From Siphonodentalium dalli (Eukaryota; Mollusca; Scaphopoda; Gadilida; Siphonodentaliidae): a stretch of 64,000 bases of DNA. Positions 23,978-37,084 of this stretch are shown here, piece by piece. Numbering within the stretch: position 1 is the stretch's first letter; each line of letters begins with the position of its first letter. The position numbers and the translations under genes are program-made. The notes under the pieces were generated by a model. That model saw nothing but the letters and a program-made list of their open reading frames with translations, ran no database searches and was not told the origin of the DNA. The DNA lies in NCBI GenBank assembly GCA_032622095.1, contig CP136063.1, positions 39,530,106 to 39,594,105 on the forward strand, written 5' to 3'.

Positions 23978-26900
23978 ACCTTCTCAAAATAAGTGGCCCT
24001 TTTAACGCAGTCCTCAACGTGGTCGTAACGCCAACGCAACGCGGTTTTTGCGTTGATAACGCGTTGTTGATACGTTACGACCGCGTTTAACGTAGACTGC
24101 GTTGAAGTTTAACGCAGACCGCGTTTACGTTAAACACGTTGCGCTAATGATCAACGCACAGTCGCACACACGTTTTCAAATGTATATATTTGTTTTTAAA
24201 TATTTGATGAGGACACATAAAGAAACTGAATTGCAGTGATTTAATTCTGGTGAGAAAAACAGAATTTAACTGAATTATTAAACTTATATATACTACTAGT
24301 ACAGTAAAAAGTAAAAGTTAATATTTACCATACATGTATGCTTGCCAATACAATAGCGGACAATTACTGAAACATGTAACGTCTCTTCGAAGCCACGTTG
24401 AGTAAGTTTATTTCATCATCGTGAAAGTGACACGGCCTCATTGCGTGATCATTGTGGCACACGATGTCCGCTAGCCAATCAAAACAGACAAAGTTATGCT
24501 TGCACGTGTCCAGTCGAGAATTCTGTGTTTGAATCACAGTCAATCAATACAGAATACAAGCTGGTAGGAGGAGTCATCTTCACAAAGTTGCTACATGGTA
24601 TAAAAATATCTTGCAGAAATTCCTTTGATCTAAATTTAATAATAACTTCAAAGAACGAGACAATGTCACCATTCAGCAGCGTGCGTGGTCCAATAGAGGT
24701 TCGCGATGGGGAAGTTATGTTTTCCTTGTATTAAAGGGGCACTGATATCTGGATAATATTTTACAAACTACCGACGAGAGGCTAATGAAAGTCCGAATAA
24801 TCAAGTCATGGTATTCTTCGACATAAATCACAAATCGTGTTTATTTTATAATGATTATTGGTTTATTTAATGCTACATGTACATGCACGTGTATACTGGT
24901 ATACATAACGAGCGTCGTGAACATTTCTGGAATTTTTCATGGCGTTTGTTTATGGCGAAAATAAACGCGCTTTATTGTTTCATACCGTTTCGGCCGACAT
25001 TGGAACTGACACAATACCCTTGGTCTATACATGAGCGTACAGGTAATCGACATTTAAACGGATATGACGCTGAATATTAAATATTCAAATAACACACATA
25101 CATGTACATGTACATAGCGATGTGACATCAATATGTTTTGTTTGTTAGCAGTCTCGATTACGTTTCCATTAATTCGTGCAGCGCGATCAACGTGATTTAC
25201 ATTAATTTATTATTTTTTCCAGGAAAAAATCTAAATGTGGGCCAATATGTAAAACATTTTAACACAAATATATCATGCATTACTCCCATCACGTCAACAA
25301 CATTGTATTATTTTGAAAACTTTCCATTTCGTTGATGGTTATCTCAACTGCGTTTGTTGCGTGACGGTTTACTCGACCGCGTTGTGATCAACGTGATCTA
25401 CATGTATTTATTAGTTTTTTTCCCGGAAAAATCTAAATGTGGGCCTATATGTAAAACATTTAACACTAATCAGAATGCATTACTCTCGTCACGCAAACAA
25501 CATTGTATTATTTTGGAAACATTCCATTTCGTTGACGGTTATCTCGACTGCGTTTGTTGCGTTGACGGTTAACTTGACCGCGTTTGTTGCGTTGGCGGTC
25601 ATGCCGATTTTTACATACTGCATGTACACATATCAATCAATTTTCAAATATGGGTGGAGTTACAGAAAATTATCTGGTGGTGGTGTGTTTTTTTTAGCGG
25701 GACATTAAATTACCGTATATATTTTGTCCGGCATCGGCGTTTGAAATCAAATGGGTAATCCATTATGTGTCGACTGTAGACTTGTGATTTGAATTGTTAA
25801 TATTTTACGATGTACCGCTATTCTCAAAGTAATTGACCAGAAAAACGGGGTGATACCCCGGTCATGACCGCGGTGATGCCGGTAATAAACGGTAGTGGTA
25901 TCAAGACGGTCATGGCAGTGGAGTTACGGTATTGGGCGATAATGATACCGCGGTCTTTTAGCGGGCACCGCATTAATTTTGTTGAATACCGCGGTGATTT
26001 TCATGGAACTGTTTGAGGGGAGGTATTTACTCACACATACTTGTTCGCGTTAACAAGCGGTATCAGTACCGCGGTATTGGAGGATACAGCGGTATAGTAC
26101 CGCCATATTAATGGGGTGACACCACGTTATTGGTGGTCAATTACTTTAAGTATAGCGGTACTTGTCAGTAGTAATGATAACGAATTTCGGAGAATACTGT
26201 AAATATATGTGCAAAAGAACTTTTTATTATATGAGGTTTTGATGACTAGATATCGCCTTTGAAGAGAATACATTTAACTCACTTGTTGTCAGTCTTACAA
26301 AAAAATTCAAATTATCGCTTCTAATAAAGAGCGTCCATGTTTACACCGAAATGTGGTATGTAATAAAGAGCGTTTAAATTATGATAGTTTGTACTCGTTT
26401 TCAATGTAAAACCACAAACGTATCTATATAGATCGATAATAAAACGGTGGACATTTGTGTGTTTTTTTTGCGATTTCTGTGACATAATAATTGATGGTGA
26501 CTATATTAAAGTTTTCTTTTATAACCCGGAAATCTAGAAAAAAACAATTTTGTCTAATTTGGTATCTACTGCGTCGGACGGCGCTTGGATCTTCAAATGT
26601 ACATTGTACATTGTTTTCAAATATTTGATGAAGACAAATAAATAATTGAATTGCAGTGATTTAATTCCGGTGAAAAAAAAACTGAAGTTAACAATATTAT
26701 TCAACTTATATATCCGACGGTAAAAAGAAAGTTAATATTATCATATGCTTGCCTACACAATAGCGGATTATACATTGTTGGTCTCTTCGAAGCACCATTG
26801 AATACGAATGATTTCGTTATTTCATCATCAATGAATAAAGTAACACCTGAACAAGACTTCATCGAGTGGTCACTAGCCAATCAAAACCGACGAAGTTATG

Positions 26901-27458
26901 ACAGCACGTTTTAAATCGAGAATTCCGTTTGAGTCGCATGGTATCACTCTCCACTTTACCGAAGACACGCCCCGTATTGTATTTGCGTCTATTGACACCG
27001 CTGTCAATCATTCGCAGCATGCTTCTTATCCGCGGTCTGTTGGTTAAAGTGACAAATCACTGGTAACCAAATCTGAGCGCTGTTTGTTTTACACATGTAT
27101 TTCACAACACATGGATAATTAATATTCTAAATTATTTGCATCACTGTACATGTATATCCATGTGTCAATTACGAACGTGCGTGTAAATGTAGATGTGTGT
27201 TTTATCGTACCCTCACGAAGATTTCAAATGACATCGGACCCTTGGCGTACAGGTTATTGACCTTTATTAGGAGGTGACGCTGAATATTAAATTTTCAAAG
27301 AATACACGTACATGTACATTGCGACGTGAACTCAAAGATTTTTGTTTGTTAGAAATCTCAATTGCATCTCTATTAATTCGTGCAGCGCTATCGATGTGAT
27401 CTGCATTTATTTATTATTTTTTTCCAGAAAAATTCTAAATGTAAATGTAAAAAATCAC
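23978..27458. mobile_element. Left portion of the ACCTTCTC TIR element (copy 1)
   Basis: Identical to 28723-32203. It is cut by the duplication junction at 27458/27459. Internally, 24160-25260 and 26600-27450 are diverged copies of one another (shared ATATTTGATGA, TTGCAGTGATTTAATTC, GCCAATCAAAAC and TTAATTCGTGCAGCGC), suggesting an older internal duplication or two related elements. Confidence 0.6.
25812..26161. mobile_element. 350-bp MITE with ACCGCGGT motifs, copy 1
   Basis: The ends GTACCGCTATTCTCAAAGTA and, in reverse complement, GTACCGCTATACTTAAAGTA continue through ATTGACCA. Between them are many ATACCGCGGT/ACCGCGG words in both orientations. GTAC at both outer ends may belong to the TIR or to a target duplication. 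Confidence 0.78.
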
Positions 27459-30400
27459 CATATATTGACAAGTATAGTATCTCAACAAACATGCTTACTG
27501 TAATAGAGTTTCATAAATAAATAAACATTGGAATACACAGCGGCGCCGTATACGCCAATAAAAAAAACGGAGAACCACGATTCTTTTGTTTTCGCAACGG
27601 CAGTACATTCTCAGATATTCCCGTTTTGTTGAAGCGATGCGCTCTGGTGCCGTGTTTCCCAGAACGCAATGACATTGTTTGCTACATCGTAACTGTTTGA
27701 GTTAACATGATTATGACATGTCACTTTCTCCTCGATATTCCCTTTCAAGTTTTATCAAAGTTCAATTGGCATGCTGTCGCAGTTTTGTCTTTAAATTAAC
27801 CACGGTATTGAAAGGATTTGAATATTTAGGTTCATAAAATCTTCGCGGGAGAAAAATACCTGATCACGCTCTTTATTGTTCATTCTGAAGACAATTCTGG
27901 CACAGATTTTTATACATTCAATGGACGGCAGTGAATTCCAAAAGGAGGTCCACATGGGTGGATGTTGTCAGTATATAATTCAAACCAAATAATAGTTTTA
28001 ATTAATGTAAAAAAAAAAAAATTTAACAAGAGAAAACAACAACAAATATTTCAACATGGGCAAACAAACAGTTCAAAGTAGGATGCGACAATCCTTATTT
28101 TATAATCAGTCTTAAATGACAGCATAGTGATTCAATTCTCTCATGGTGAGGCTGCCACGTGTGCACGACATTCCAATGCTTATTTCTCAAAAAGACACGT
28201 GCTGCCAAATCTAGATGAAGTCTGTTGTCGGCAACATCACACTTCCGTGTCGCCTAATAATTATCAGCGGGAGCCTTTTCTAATCAGGATGGATTATGAC
28301 ACCTTGATTTTATGACAGTTTACTGGTGGGACGTACGTTGACTACTTAAAAGATTATCACACCTTGTCACCAGACAGATTAACCCTCAAACATATAATAG
28401 ATCGTCTGACGGACGGTATTTAGACAATGGCCTCAATCAAGCCTCATTTATGGTGCCCTCTTTGTGTTTTTCAACATCATTCCAAGAACGGCAAGTACAC
28501 CGCGGTCGAACGGCAAGTACACCGCGGCCGAACGGCAAGTACACCGCGGCCGAACGGCAACTACACCGCGGCTGAACGGCAAGTACACCGCGGCCGAACT
28601 GCAATCAGCCGGTGGAGCCGCCGTGTTGTTGCAGTTCGGCCGCGGTGGCAACGCAAACCGCACCGCGGTTAAGTGGACACTTGTTTTGTCCAGCGGGGTA
28701 TAATTAAGTTTTTGGTATACACACCTTCTCAAAATAAGTGGCCCTTTTAACGCAGTCCTCAACGTGGTCGTAACGCCAACGCAACGCGGTTTTTGCGTTG
28801 ATAACGCGTTGTTGATACGTTACGACCGCGTTTAACGTAGACTGCGTTGAAGTTTAACGCAGACCGCGTTTACGTTAAACACGTTGCGCTAATGATCAAC
28901 GCACAGTCGCACACACGTTTTCAAATGTATATATTTGTTTTTAAATATTTGATGAGGACACATAAAGAAACTGAATTGCAGTGATTTAATTCTGGTGAGA
29001 AAAACAGAATTTAACTGAATTATTAAACTTATATATACTACTAGTACAGTAAAAAGTAAAAGTTAATATTTACCATACATGTATGCTTGCCAATACAATA
29101 GCGGACAATTACTGAAACATGTAACGTCTCTTCGAAGCCACGTTGAGTAAGTTTATTTCATCATCGTGAAAGTGACACGGCCTCATTGCGTGATCATTGT
29201 GGCACACGATGTCCGCTAGCCAATCAAAACAGACAAAGTTATGCTTGCACGTGTCCAGTCGAGAATTCTGTGTTTGAATCACAGTCAATCAATACAGAAT
29301 ACAAGCTGGTAGGAGGAGTCATCTTCACAAAGTTGCTACATGGTATAAAAATATCTTGCAGAAATTCCTTTGATCTAAATTTAATAATAACTTCAAAGAA
29401 CGAGACAATGTCACCATTCAGCAGCGTGCGTGGTCCAATAGAGGTTCGCGATGGGGAAGTTATGTTTTCCTTGTATTAAAGGGGCACTGATATCTGGATA
29501 ATATTTTACAAACTACCGACGAGAGGCTAATGAAAGTCCGAATAATCAAGTCATGGTATTCTTCGACATAAATCACAAATCGTGTTTATTTTATAATGAT
29601 TATTGGTTTATTTAATGCTACATGTACATGCACGTGTATACTGGTATACATAACGAGCGTCGTGAACATTTCTGGAATTTTTCATGGCGTTTGTTTATGG
29701 CGAAAATAAACGCGCTTTATTGTTTCATACCGTTTCGGCCGACATTGGAACTGACACAATACCCTTGGTCTATACATGAGCGTACAGGTAATCGACATTT
29801 AAACGGATATGACGCTGAATATTAAATATTCAAATAACACACATACATGTACATGTACATAGCGATGTGACATCAATATGTTTTGTTTGTTAGCAGTCTC
29901 GATTACGTTTCCATTAATTCGTGCAGCGCGATCAACGTGATTTACATTAATTTATTATTTTTTCCAGGAAAAAATCTAAATGTGGGCCAATATGTAAAAC
30001 ATTTTAACACAAATATATCATGCATTACTCCCATCACGTCAACAACATTGTATTATTTTGAAAACTTTCCATTTCGTTGATGGTTATCTCAACTGCGTTT
30101 GTTGCGTGACGGTTTACTCGACCGCGTTGTGATCAACGTGATCTACATGTATTTATTAGTTTTTTTCCCGGAAAAATCTAAATGTGGGCCTATATGTAAA
30201 ACATTTAACACTAATCAGAATGCATTACTCTCGTCACGCAAACAACATTGTATTATTTTGGAAACATTCCATTTCGTTGACGGTTATCTCGACTGCGTTT
30301 GTTGCGTTGACGGTTAACTTGACCGCGTTTGTTGCGTTGGCGGTCATGCCGATTTTTACATACTGCATGTACACATATCAATCAATTTTCAAATATGGGT

Positions 30401-32203
30401 GGAGTTACAGAAAATTATCTGGTGGTGGTGTGTTTTTTTTAGCGGGACATTAAATTACCGTATATATTTTGTCCGGCATCGGCGTTTGAAATCAAATGGG
30501 TAATCCATTATGTGTCGACTGTAGACTTGTGATTTGAATTGTTAATATTTTACGATGTACCGCTATTCTCAAAGTAATTGACCAGAAAAACGGGGTGATA
30601 CCCCGGTCATGACCGCGGTGATGCCGGTAATAAACGGTAGTGGTATCAAGACGGTCATGGCAGTGGAGTTACGGTATTGGGCGATAATGATACCGCGGTC
30701 TTTTAGCGGGCACCGCATTAATTTTGTTGAATACCGCGGTGATTTTCATGGAACTGTTTGAGGGGAGGTATTTACTCACACATACTTGTTCGCGTTAACA
30801 AGCGGTATCAGTACCGCGGTATTGGAGGATACAGCGGTATAGTACCGCCATATTAATGGGGTGACACCACGTTATTGGTGGTCAATTACTTTAAGTATAG
30901 CGGTACTTGTCAGTAGTAATGATAACGAATTTCGGAGAATACTGTAAATATATGTGCAAAAGAACTTTTTATTATATGAGGTTTTGATGACTAGATATCG
31001 CCTTTGAAGAGAATACATTTAACTCACTTGTTGTCAGTCTTACAAAAAAATTCAAATTATCGCTTCTAATAAAGAGCGTCCATGTTTACACCGAAATGTG
31101 GTATGTAATAAAGAGCGTTTAAATTATGATAGTTTGTACTCGTTTTCAATGTAAAACCACAAACGTATCTATATAGATCGATAATAAAACGGTGGACATT
31201 TGTGTGTTTTTTTTGCGATTTCTGTGACATAATAATTGATGGTGACTATATTAAAGTTTTCTTTTATAACCCGGAAATCTAGAAAAAAACAATTTTGTCT
31301 AATTTGGTATCTACTGCGTCGGACGGCGCTTGGATCTTCAAATGTACATTGTACATTGTTTTCAAATATTTGATGAAGACAAATAAATAATTGAATTGCA
31401 GTGATTTAATTCCGGTGAAAAAAAAACTGAAGTTAACAATATTATTCAACTTATATATCCGACGGTAAAAAGAAAGTTAATATTATCATATGCTTGCCTA
31501 CACAATAGCGGATTATACATTGTTGGTCTCTTCGAAGCACCATTGAATACGAATGATTTCGTTATTTCATCATCAATGAATAAAGTAACACCTGAACAAG
31601 ACTTCATCGAGTGGTCACTAGCCAATCAAAACCGACGAAGTTATGACAGCACGTTTTAAATCGAGAATTCCGTTTGAGTCGCATGGTATCACTCTCCACT
31701 TTACCGAAGACACGCCCCGTATTGTATTTGCGTCTATTGACACCGCTGTCAATCATTCGCAGCATGCTTCTTATCCGCGGTCTGTTGGTTAAAGTGACAA
31801 ATCACTGGTAACCAAATCTGAGCGCTGTTTGTTTTACACATGTATTTCACAACACATGGATAATTAATATTCTAAATTATTGCATCACTGTACATGTATA
31901 TCCATGTGTCAATTACGAACGTGCGTGTAAATGTAGATGTGTGTTTTATCGTACCCTCACGAAGATTTCAAATGACATCGGACCCTTGGCGTACAGGTTA
32001 TTGACCTTTATTAGGAGGTGACGCTGAATATTAAATTTTCAAAGAATACACGTACATGTACATTGCGACGTGAACTCAAAGATTTTTGTTTGTTAGAAAT
32101 CTCAATTGCATCTCTATTAATTCGTGCAGCGCTATCGATGTGATCTGCATTTATTTATTATTTTTTTCCAGAAAAATTCTAAATGTAAATGTAAAAAATC
32201 ACC
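27459..32203. repeat. 4745-bp tandem duplication, copy 2
   Basis: Copy 2 ends at AATCACCA, beyond which the sequence becomes unique (ATAAATCATGC). It contains the right part of the 21468-type element (27459-28702) and the left end of the ACCTTCTC element. It also carries the 350-bp MITE at 30557-30906. Confidence 0.95.
30557..30906. mobile_element. 350-bp MITE with ACCGCGGT motifs, copy 2
   Basis: Exact copy of 25812-26161, carried by the 4745-bp tandem duplication. Confidence 0.78.
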
Positions 32204-32419
32204 AATAAATCATGCATCACCCAAGCCAAACACACGGTCACCGTCTCGATTGATTACAACACTTCGTTCTGTTTCCTATCAGAAAATTGTATGAAACTAA
32301 AATTGGTGGCCGTCGTTCATTTTCTCTTTTCAATTTAATGTTTTTTTAATAAAATGAGTTCATGTCTCAAAGTTCATGTTTACAATGTTATTCAATAATT
32401 ATTATTACAGTATATTCTC

Positions 32420-32615
32420 CCAACCTCGTTTGTTGCGTTGACGGTTATCTCGACCACGTTTGTTGCATTGGTGGTCGTGCCGACCGCGTTATGTTGCGTT
32501 GGCGGTTTCCTCGACCGCGTTGGAGTAATGTTACGACCGCGTTGGAGTAACGTTACGACCGCGTTGTACCAACGCGGTCGTAACGTTACTCCAACGCGGT
32601 CGTAACGCGGTTGGG
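32420..32615. repeat. ACCGCGTT repeats with central palindrome
   Basis: Repeated GACCGCGTTGGAGTAACGTT units meet their complements around 32562-32568 (GCGTTGTACCAACGC), giving a palindrome of about 80 bp. They form the subterminal region of the element ending at 32638. Confidence 0.85.
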
Positions 32616-32737
32616 AGGGCCATTACTTTTGAGAAGGTCTGTAATTGATAAATTGACAAAGTTCCCACACTACCTGTATGCTTGCGTGGGGCTCCATTAA
32701 GGGCAAGGCTCCATATATTTCAGTTTTAATAATCCCA

Positions 32738-32841
32738 ACACAACGAAACAATATTGCTGTAATCACAGGAGTTTGTGAGAATGATAATAAATAATAATAA
32801 TACAAAATAAGTAATAATAAATACAAATAAAACACAAGGAA
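32738..32841. repeat. 104-bp direct repeat, first copy
   Basis: Identical to 33023-33126 and offset by 285 bases. Begins ACACAACGAAACAATATTGC and ends ACACAAGGAA. Confidence 0.93.
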
Positions 32842-33022
32842 TGCATCAAGGGGATTAGTGATTTGACCTACAAATGTTTATTTATAAATTTTTTGCCTCG
32901 AAAATAGGAAAGCCAAAACGTTATCGATTGTAGCGATCTTCAGACAGATTGCTATTATGACTACTATACATCAATATGACCGCATGTGGCTGAAATTCAA
33001 CTTCGCATTGACTACATCACCT

Positions 33023-33126
33023 ACACAACGAAACAATATTGCTGTAATCACAGGAGTTTGTGAGAATGATAATAAATAATAATAATACAAAATAAGTAAT
33101 AATAAATACAAATAAAACACAAGGAA
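33023..33126. repeat. 104-bp direct repeat, second copy
   Basis: Identical to 32738-32841. It lies immediately left of the MITE at 33131. Confidence 0.93.
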
Positions 33127-33130
33127 AATG

Positions 33131-33469
33131 TATCACCGCAACGGCAAGTTTCATTTTCGAAGCATTGGCTGCCCTCTGTGACACGCTGCTGGGTACGGTG
33201 TCCAGTAAAACTTGATCAACTCTTGGACGAAGTTGTTTGCAGCAGTGGTCCGAATATTTCGACCTAAATCTTTTAAATGTTACATCGTTTAATACTAACA
33301 TTAACATGCCCCGGAAATATTCGGACAGCATGATGCAAACGGCACAGATTCCTCGGCCCTTTTATTATATGTGTACATTTAAGCCCGACTAATTACAACA
33401 GATGTACATGGTCGCGTGTCCACGAAATCAGCGGACGGTTCGAAAATGAAACCTGGCGTTGCGGTGATA
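33131..33469. mobile_element. 339-bp MITE with TA ends
   Basis: Ends TATCACCGCAACGG and, in reverse complement, TATCACCGCAACGCC, each followed by TTTCATTTTCGAA. An inner inverted pair, CCGAATATTTC and GAAATATTCGG, gives a foldback shape. TA at both ends fits a Tc1/mariner-type or other TA-targeting family. Confidence 0.7.
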
Positions 33470-35749
33470 TAAAGAGAACATAAGGTGATATTGCCAATGT
33501 CATGCTAAATGTAAATCACAGTGGTCACGTTGGTGTATAACAGTCATAATAGCAATGAATATGGAGAGTGCCACGAGCGGAACTTTTTTTCACGTTTCTA
33601 AATTTCGTGATACTAAAAATAATAAAAAAAATGACGTAAATCGCTAATCCCCTAGTTGCAACCCTATTCTTTATTTATTACTTGTATATCTATATATATC
33701 TATATATCTCTTATATTTTTTATTTACTATCATTCTGACAAACCCCTCTGCTGTAATCCAATACTGAAATATATGAGGTTTACAACAGTTTTGGATTAGA
33801 TATTCAGAACATTTCCTTTCCCAAGAAGACCGATTAAAAAAAAAATTGTCTCAAACCCACTCAATTTACCTCCCGTATTCCATATCGATACTGAAAGTGA
33901 AAATAGAATTTCCCAGAAAGGTCTATCACTATGCCTGTAGGCTATACATGTATGTAGAATTCTTTCCGATGACACGTGGTAACTAATTGATGTCCACACT
34001 TTAAAGGCGCCAGATGCACCGCTCATCCCCCATAAATAAAAGGTCCCGAAATGGCTGGAGTCAAACTCCATATAGCTACATGTATATACTTACCGGTTTA
34101 TTATACATATGTGCCTATATCTGACAAAAAAAGATCGCGTGATAACTTTAAATTAACACTTGGGCACCGTGTGCAACCGGTAGCTTGCCTGCTGCAAATA
34201 AGAGGGACTCTTAAATTGTATACATGAATGGTATATCACGCTGCAAGGAGGAGAATATGAACCACCCGCGGGTTTGGGCATCTGCAGTTCGGGAATTGTC
34301 ATGGCCGGTTTGCCTATTTTCATGACATCGCGCGAACGTTCATAAATTTGTGAATTGTGATCACTGATTACTACTCACAATTGACCCTACCGCAATTAGC
34401 TGTGTGAGCCAATGAGATAATTGCATTATACAGCCTGGGGCAGCGGCCGCTTCTGCGAAGAGGAGGTTAGACAAAAAGACTCATTTACCGGCTTACTCGA
34501 TTTCGCTTTGATTTTGTTTTGTATAAAAGAGTATTGGTTTCATGTAAGTTGAATAAATTTAGCCCCCAAAAACACAAACCCTGCTGTAAGTTGATACAAT
34601 ATAATAATATAACAGTAACAGTATGCGAAAGCTTCGCCCTATGGGCTTTTTGGATTAGTAAATTATGAAAGTTGGAATGTCACGCTGAGCCAGAGAGGTG
34701 ACAAATGGAAATATGGTGAGGGGATTAGGAAGTGCTAGATAAGCTAATTAGTTAACACTATCAAATCAAACTATGTACACATTTGAGATAATGGACCACA
34801 TATTGTTATAATCTCCAAGGGATGATTCAAGTTTGTTGGGGACCGAGGGACACTAAAATGGCCAAAGTATATGACAGCACCTGTTAAGTTCACCTGTTGT
34901 CGATTAATACAGGCTGATTAGGGCGCCTCTTCCCGATAGTTTTCGGATTTGTGATGGTTACATTTGGTACATTATACAGCATTTATTGGTATATTTTGTG
35001 AATAAATGGTATTCACGGCATTTATTCGTGGACTTACATCACAAACATTATGACAGACCAATGGAATACTAGGGAACTGTGATATGAAAAATAATTTCTC
35101 AATATACTGAAACATGTTTGTTCTATACGCGTAATGTGCCAATTATGAAGATTATTAATTGTTATTATAACATTTTTTTTAAATTTAGATGTCTTTATTA
35201 ATTCCTTAGATATGTAAGCCACGTTTTTATATAGCCCATACACACCCACGTGGCCGGGATAAGGGTGTTCTTTTTGTCTGAAATAAAAGGATTATTATAT
35301 ATTGTACATATGTTGTTCCATAACGCCCTTCTTGGTAATAGGGTGGTCTGCTCTACGTCATTGTGGGAAAATTATTACAAGATACAACATACAGAGGCTC
35401 CATACACACGGCAAACAGTCCCTATATTCTAGGACATATATAAACACTATATAGCAATATATGCCGTATGTATTGGAACCTATGTGTATGGCATTGCCCC
35501 CACTTTCTGTATAGGCGTGGTATTTTCAAATTCTAAATTAGTGACTAAGGAGTTAATGATCAATACGTTCACGAACATAAGTCCAGTATAGGATTCAATA
35601 TGCCCATCTATTAGAATATGTATCATTTTCCAGAAGATAAAAACAATCAGTTATCCAGAAGAAAAAAAATCAATTATAACATGGAACACTTTTTGATATC
35701 AGTATGGTGCATCTTCGAAAAAGTACAAAAAACTTACTACAACGGATGA
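33470..35749. other. AT-rich intergenic sequence
   Basis: TATATC/TATATA simple sequence at about 33685-33725. No gene, terminal repeats or RNA gene seen. Confidence 0.4.
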
Positions 35750-35789
35750 AAAAATTCGAGGACTTGTATGTACAAGTCCTCGAATTTTT
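35750..35789. repeat. Perfect short palindrome
   Basis: Arms of 19 bases (AAAAATTCGAGGACTTGTA and complement) around TG. It looks like a terminator-type hairpin but has no supported gene beside it. Confidence 0.85.
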
Positions 35790-35984
35790 ATCGAAATAAG
35801 GAAATTGTATGGTACACCATCGATAAATTGATAGATCGTGTGCCTATTGTGAAGAGATATATTATAATAACATTGAATATTTATTATGTGTTACATATCG
35901 ATACAGCTTGACAAGAACAGTGAATATCCGAAATTATCGAACAATTTATCTCAAAATCGACGCCATGTGCATGTTCATTTTTCA

Positions 35985-36170
35985 TCATGCTTCGGTGGTA
36001 ATTTGCCGGTGGTAATACATTGAAACTGAATGTATGTAGCCTTCACTAAAGTACTTGTATCCTTGCTGTCGCGATTTCAATGAAGTTCCAGTCGAATTGA
36101 AGAAAAATCCAGCTAAATCTGGTGGTAAGTCCACCAAATTTGAAACACGTCGTTCCTTGTTGTCAGACAT
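35985..36170 (-). CDS. Possible short exon of an unidentified protein
   Basis: This is a 61-residue minus-strand frame with an ATG start (MSDNKERRVSNLVDLPPDLA). Its composition is protein-like: acidic and basic start, a DLPPDLAGFFF hydrophobic stretch, then YKYFSEGYIHSV. The pattern reminds me of the N-terminal part of SWIM or YqaJ-associated proteins common in mollusc genomes, but that is memory of a style and not an alignment. No downstream exon or clear GT donor was found. If it is a real exon, the last 15 residues or so may be read-through past a donor such as GTACTT or GTTTCA. It could also be a pseudogene fragment or chance. Confidence 0.25.
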   Translation of the reverse strand: MSDNKERRVSNLVDLPPDLAGFFFNSTGTSLKSRQQGYKYFSEGYIHSVSMYYHRQITTEA

Positions 36171-37080
36171 ATCGGCGTGTGATGTCTAACCTGCTATAAT
36201 TCAGTCTGGCAATTTATGACAGGCGTGGTTATCGCCTCTGGGCAGTAGCGTGAATTCTATTCACTCATGGAAATGTTACGAAAATCAATTGACACGAAAA
36301 AATATTGTAGTCATGCTCTTATTCTTTTCAAATCAGTGCGACGACATGCGTGTAAATCATCAAAGAGATGTGTGAATATTACTTAATTGCGTAGGTCATT
36401 TTGTTGCCTAATTTAGGTATTGTCATGAATGTAGTAAATCCGTGGACCGTGGTCATATATACAAGTATATTGTTCAGCTAAAAACTTGAAATTACAATAA
36501 TTTACAGGGAATATAATGAGCTAATGTCTCCAAGTATTCTTGTTTACACTGTTATTCAATTACTAAAGTTGAGAAACTATTCTCTATGTCCCCAATTGTA
36601 AACATCCAGTAAACATATACAGAGCGACTTGACCGCTGGAAGCAGCAATCTACGAAAGCGGTCATCATGCCAACTTGTGATTTGTGATGGAATATGGATT
36701 ACTTTGAGAAATAAAGCAGTCATTTGTATCTGTATTCAAGTGTAAATATACATGTACTGGATTTAATATTGTTCTTGATTGTGGATTTATGTAAAATTAC
36801 ACAACATAGAGAATGCTTTAAACATTGAAAAACTCACCCAATTTCACCGACTGACAAATTGTTTAGTACAAACACTCTTACATTTTGTTTGTGGTTCATA
36901 TTAATTATCATAACATATAAAACATAGTTAAATATTCACCATACCATATTTACTGTGGGAGGTTTGACATTCACAACTCTGGACATTTTGTTTCCACATA
37001 ACAAATTAATTTAGATGGAGTTAACAACATCCAAAATAGACAAACTAATGACAGTAGTAACTCTGATAAAATAAATCATA
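36171..37080. other. AT-rich spacer
   Basis: No gene or transposon termini recognised. Confidence 0.35.
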
Positions 37081-37084
37081 ACTG

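Larger units (their letters stand above)
22714..27458. repeat. 4745-bp tandem duplication, copy 1
   Basis: Sequence from CATATATTGACAAG at 22714 recurs at 27459. All landmarks are offset by 4745 bases: arrays, MITE and terminal repeats. The only difference I saw is one T missing in copy 2 (ATTATTTGCAT near 27134 versus ATTATTGCAT near 31878). The junction shares only the two bases CA between the breakpoint flanks. Confidence 0.95.
28723..32638. mobile_element. TIR element with ACCGCGTT subterminal repeats, about 3.9 kb
   Basis: Left end ACCTTCTCAAAATAAGTGG and right end, in reverse complement, ACCTTCTCAAAAGTAATGG, both followed by CCCT. Inside both termini are repeats of ACCGCGTT with GTTGCGTTG words: about 28745-28890 on the left, 32420-32615 on the right, with further copies near 30060-30340. 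The same left end occurs in copy 1 at 23978, so that copy lacks its own right end. No transposase frame is visible. Confidence 0.65.

Noticed and set aside
33017-33331. 104-residue minus-strand frame
   Set aside because: It spans the 104-bp direct repeat and the MITE end and is hydrophobic because of AT-rich sequence.
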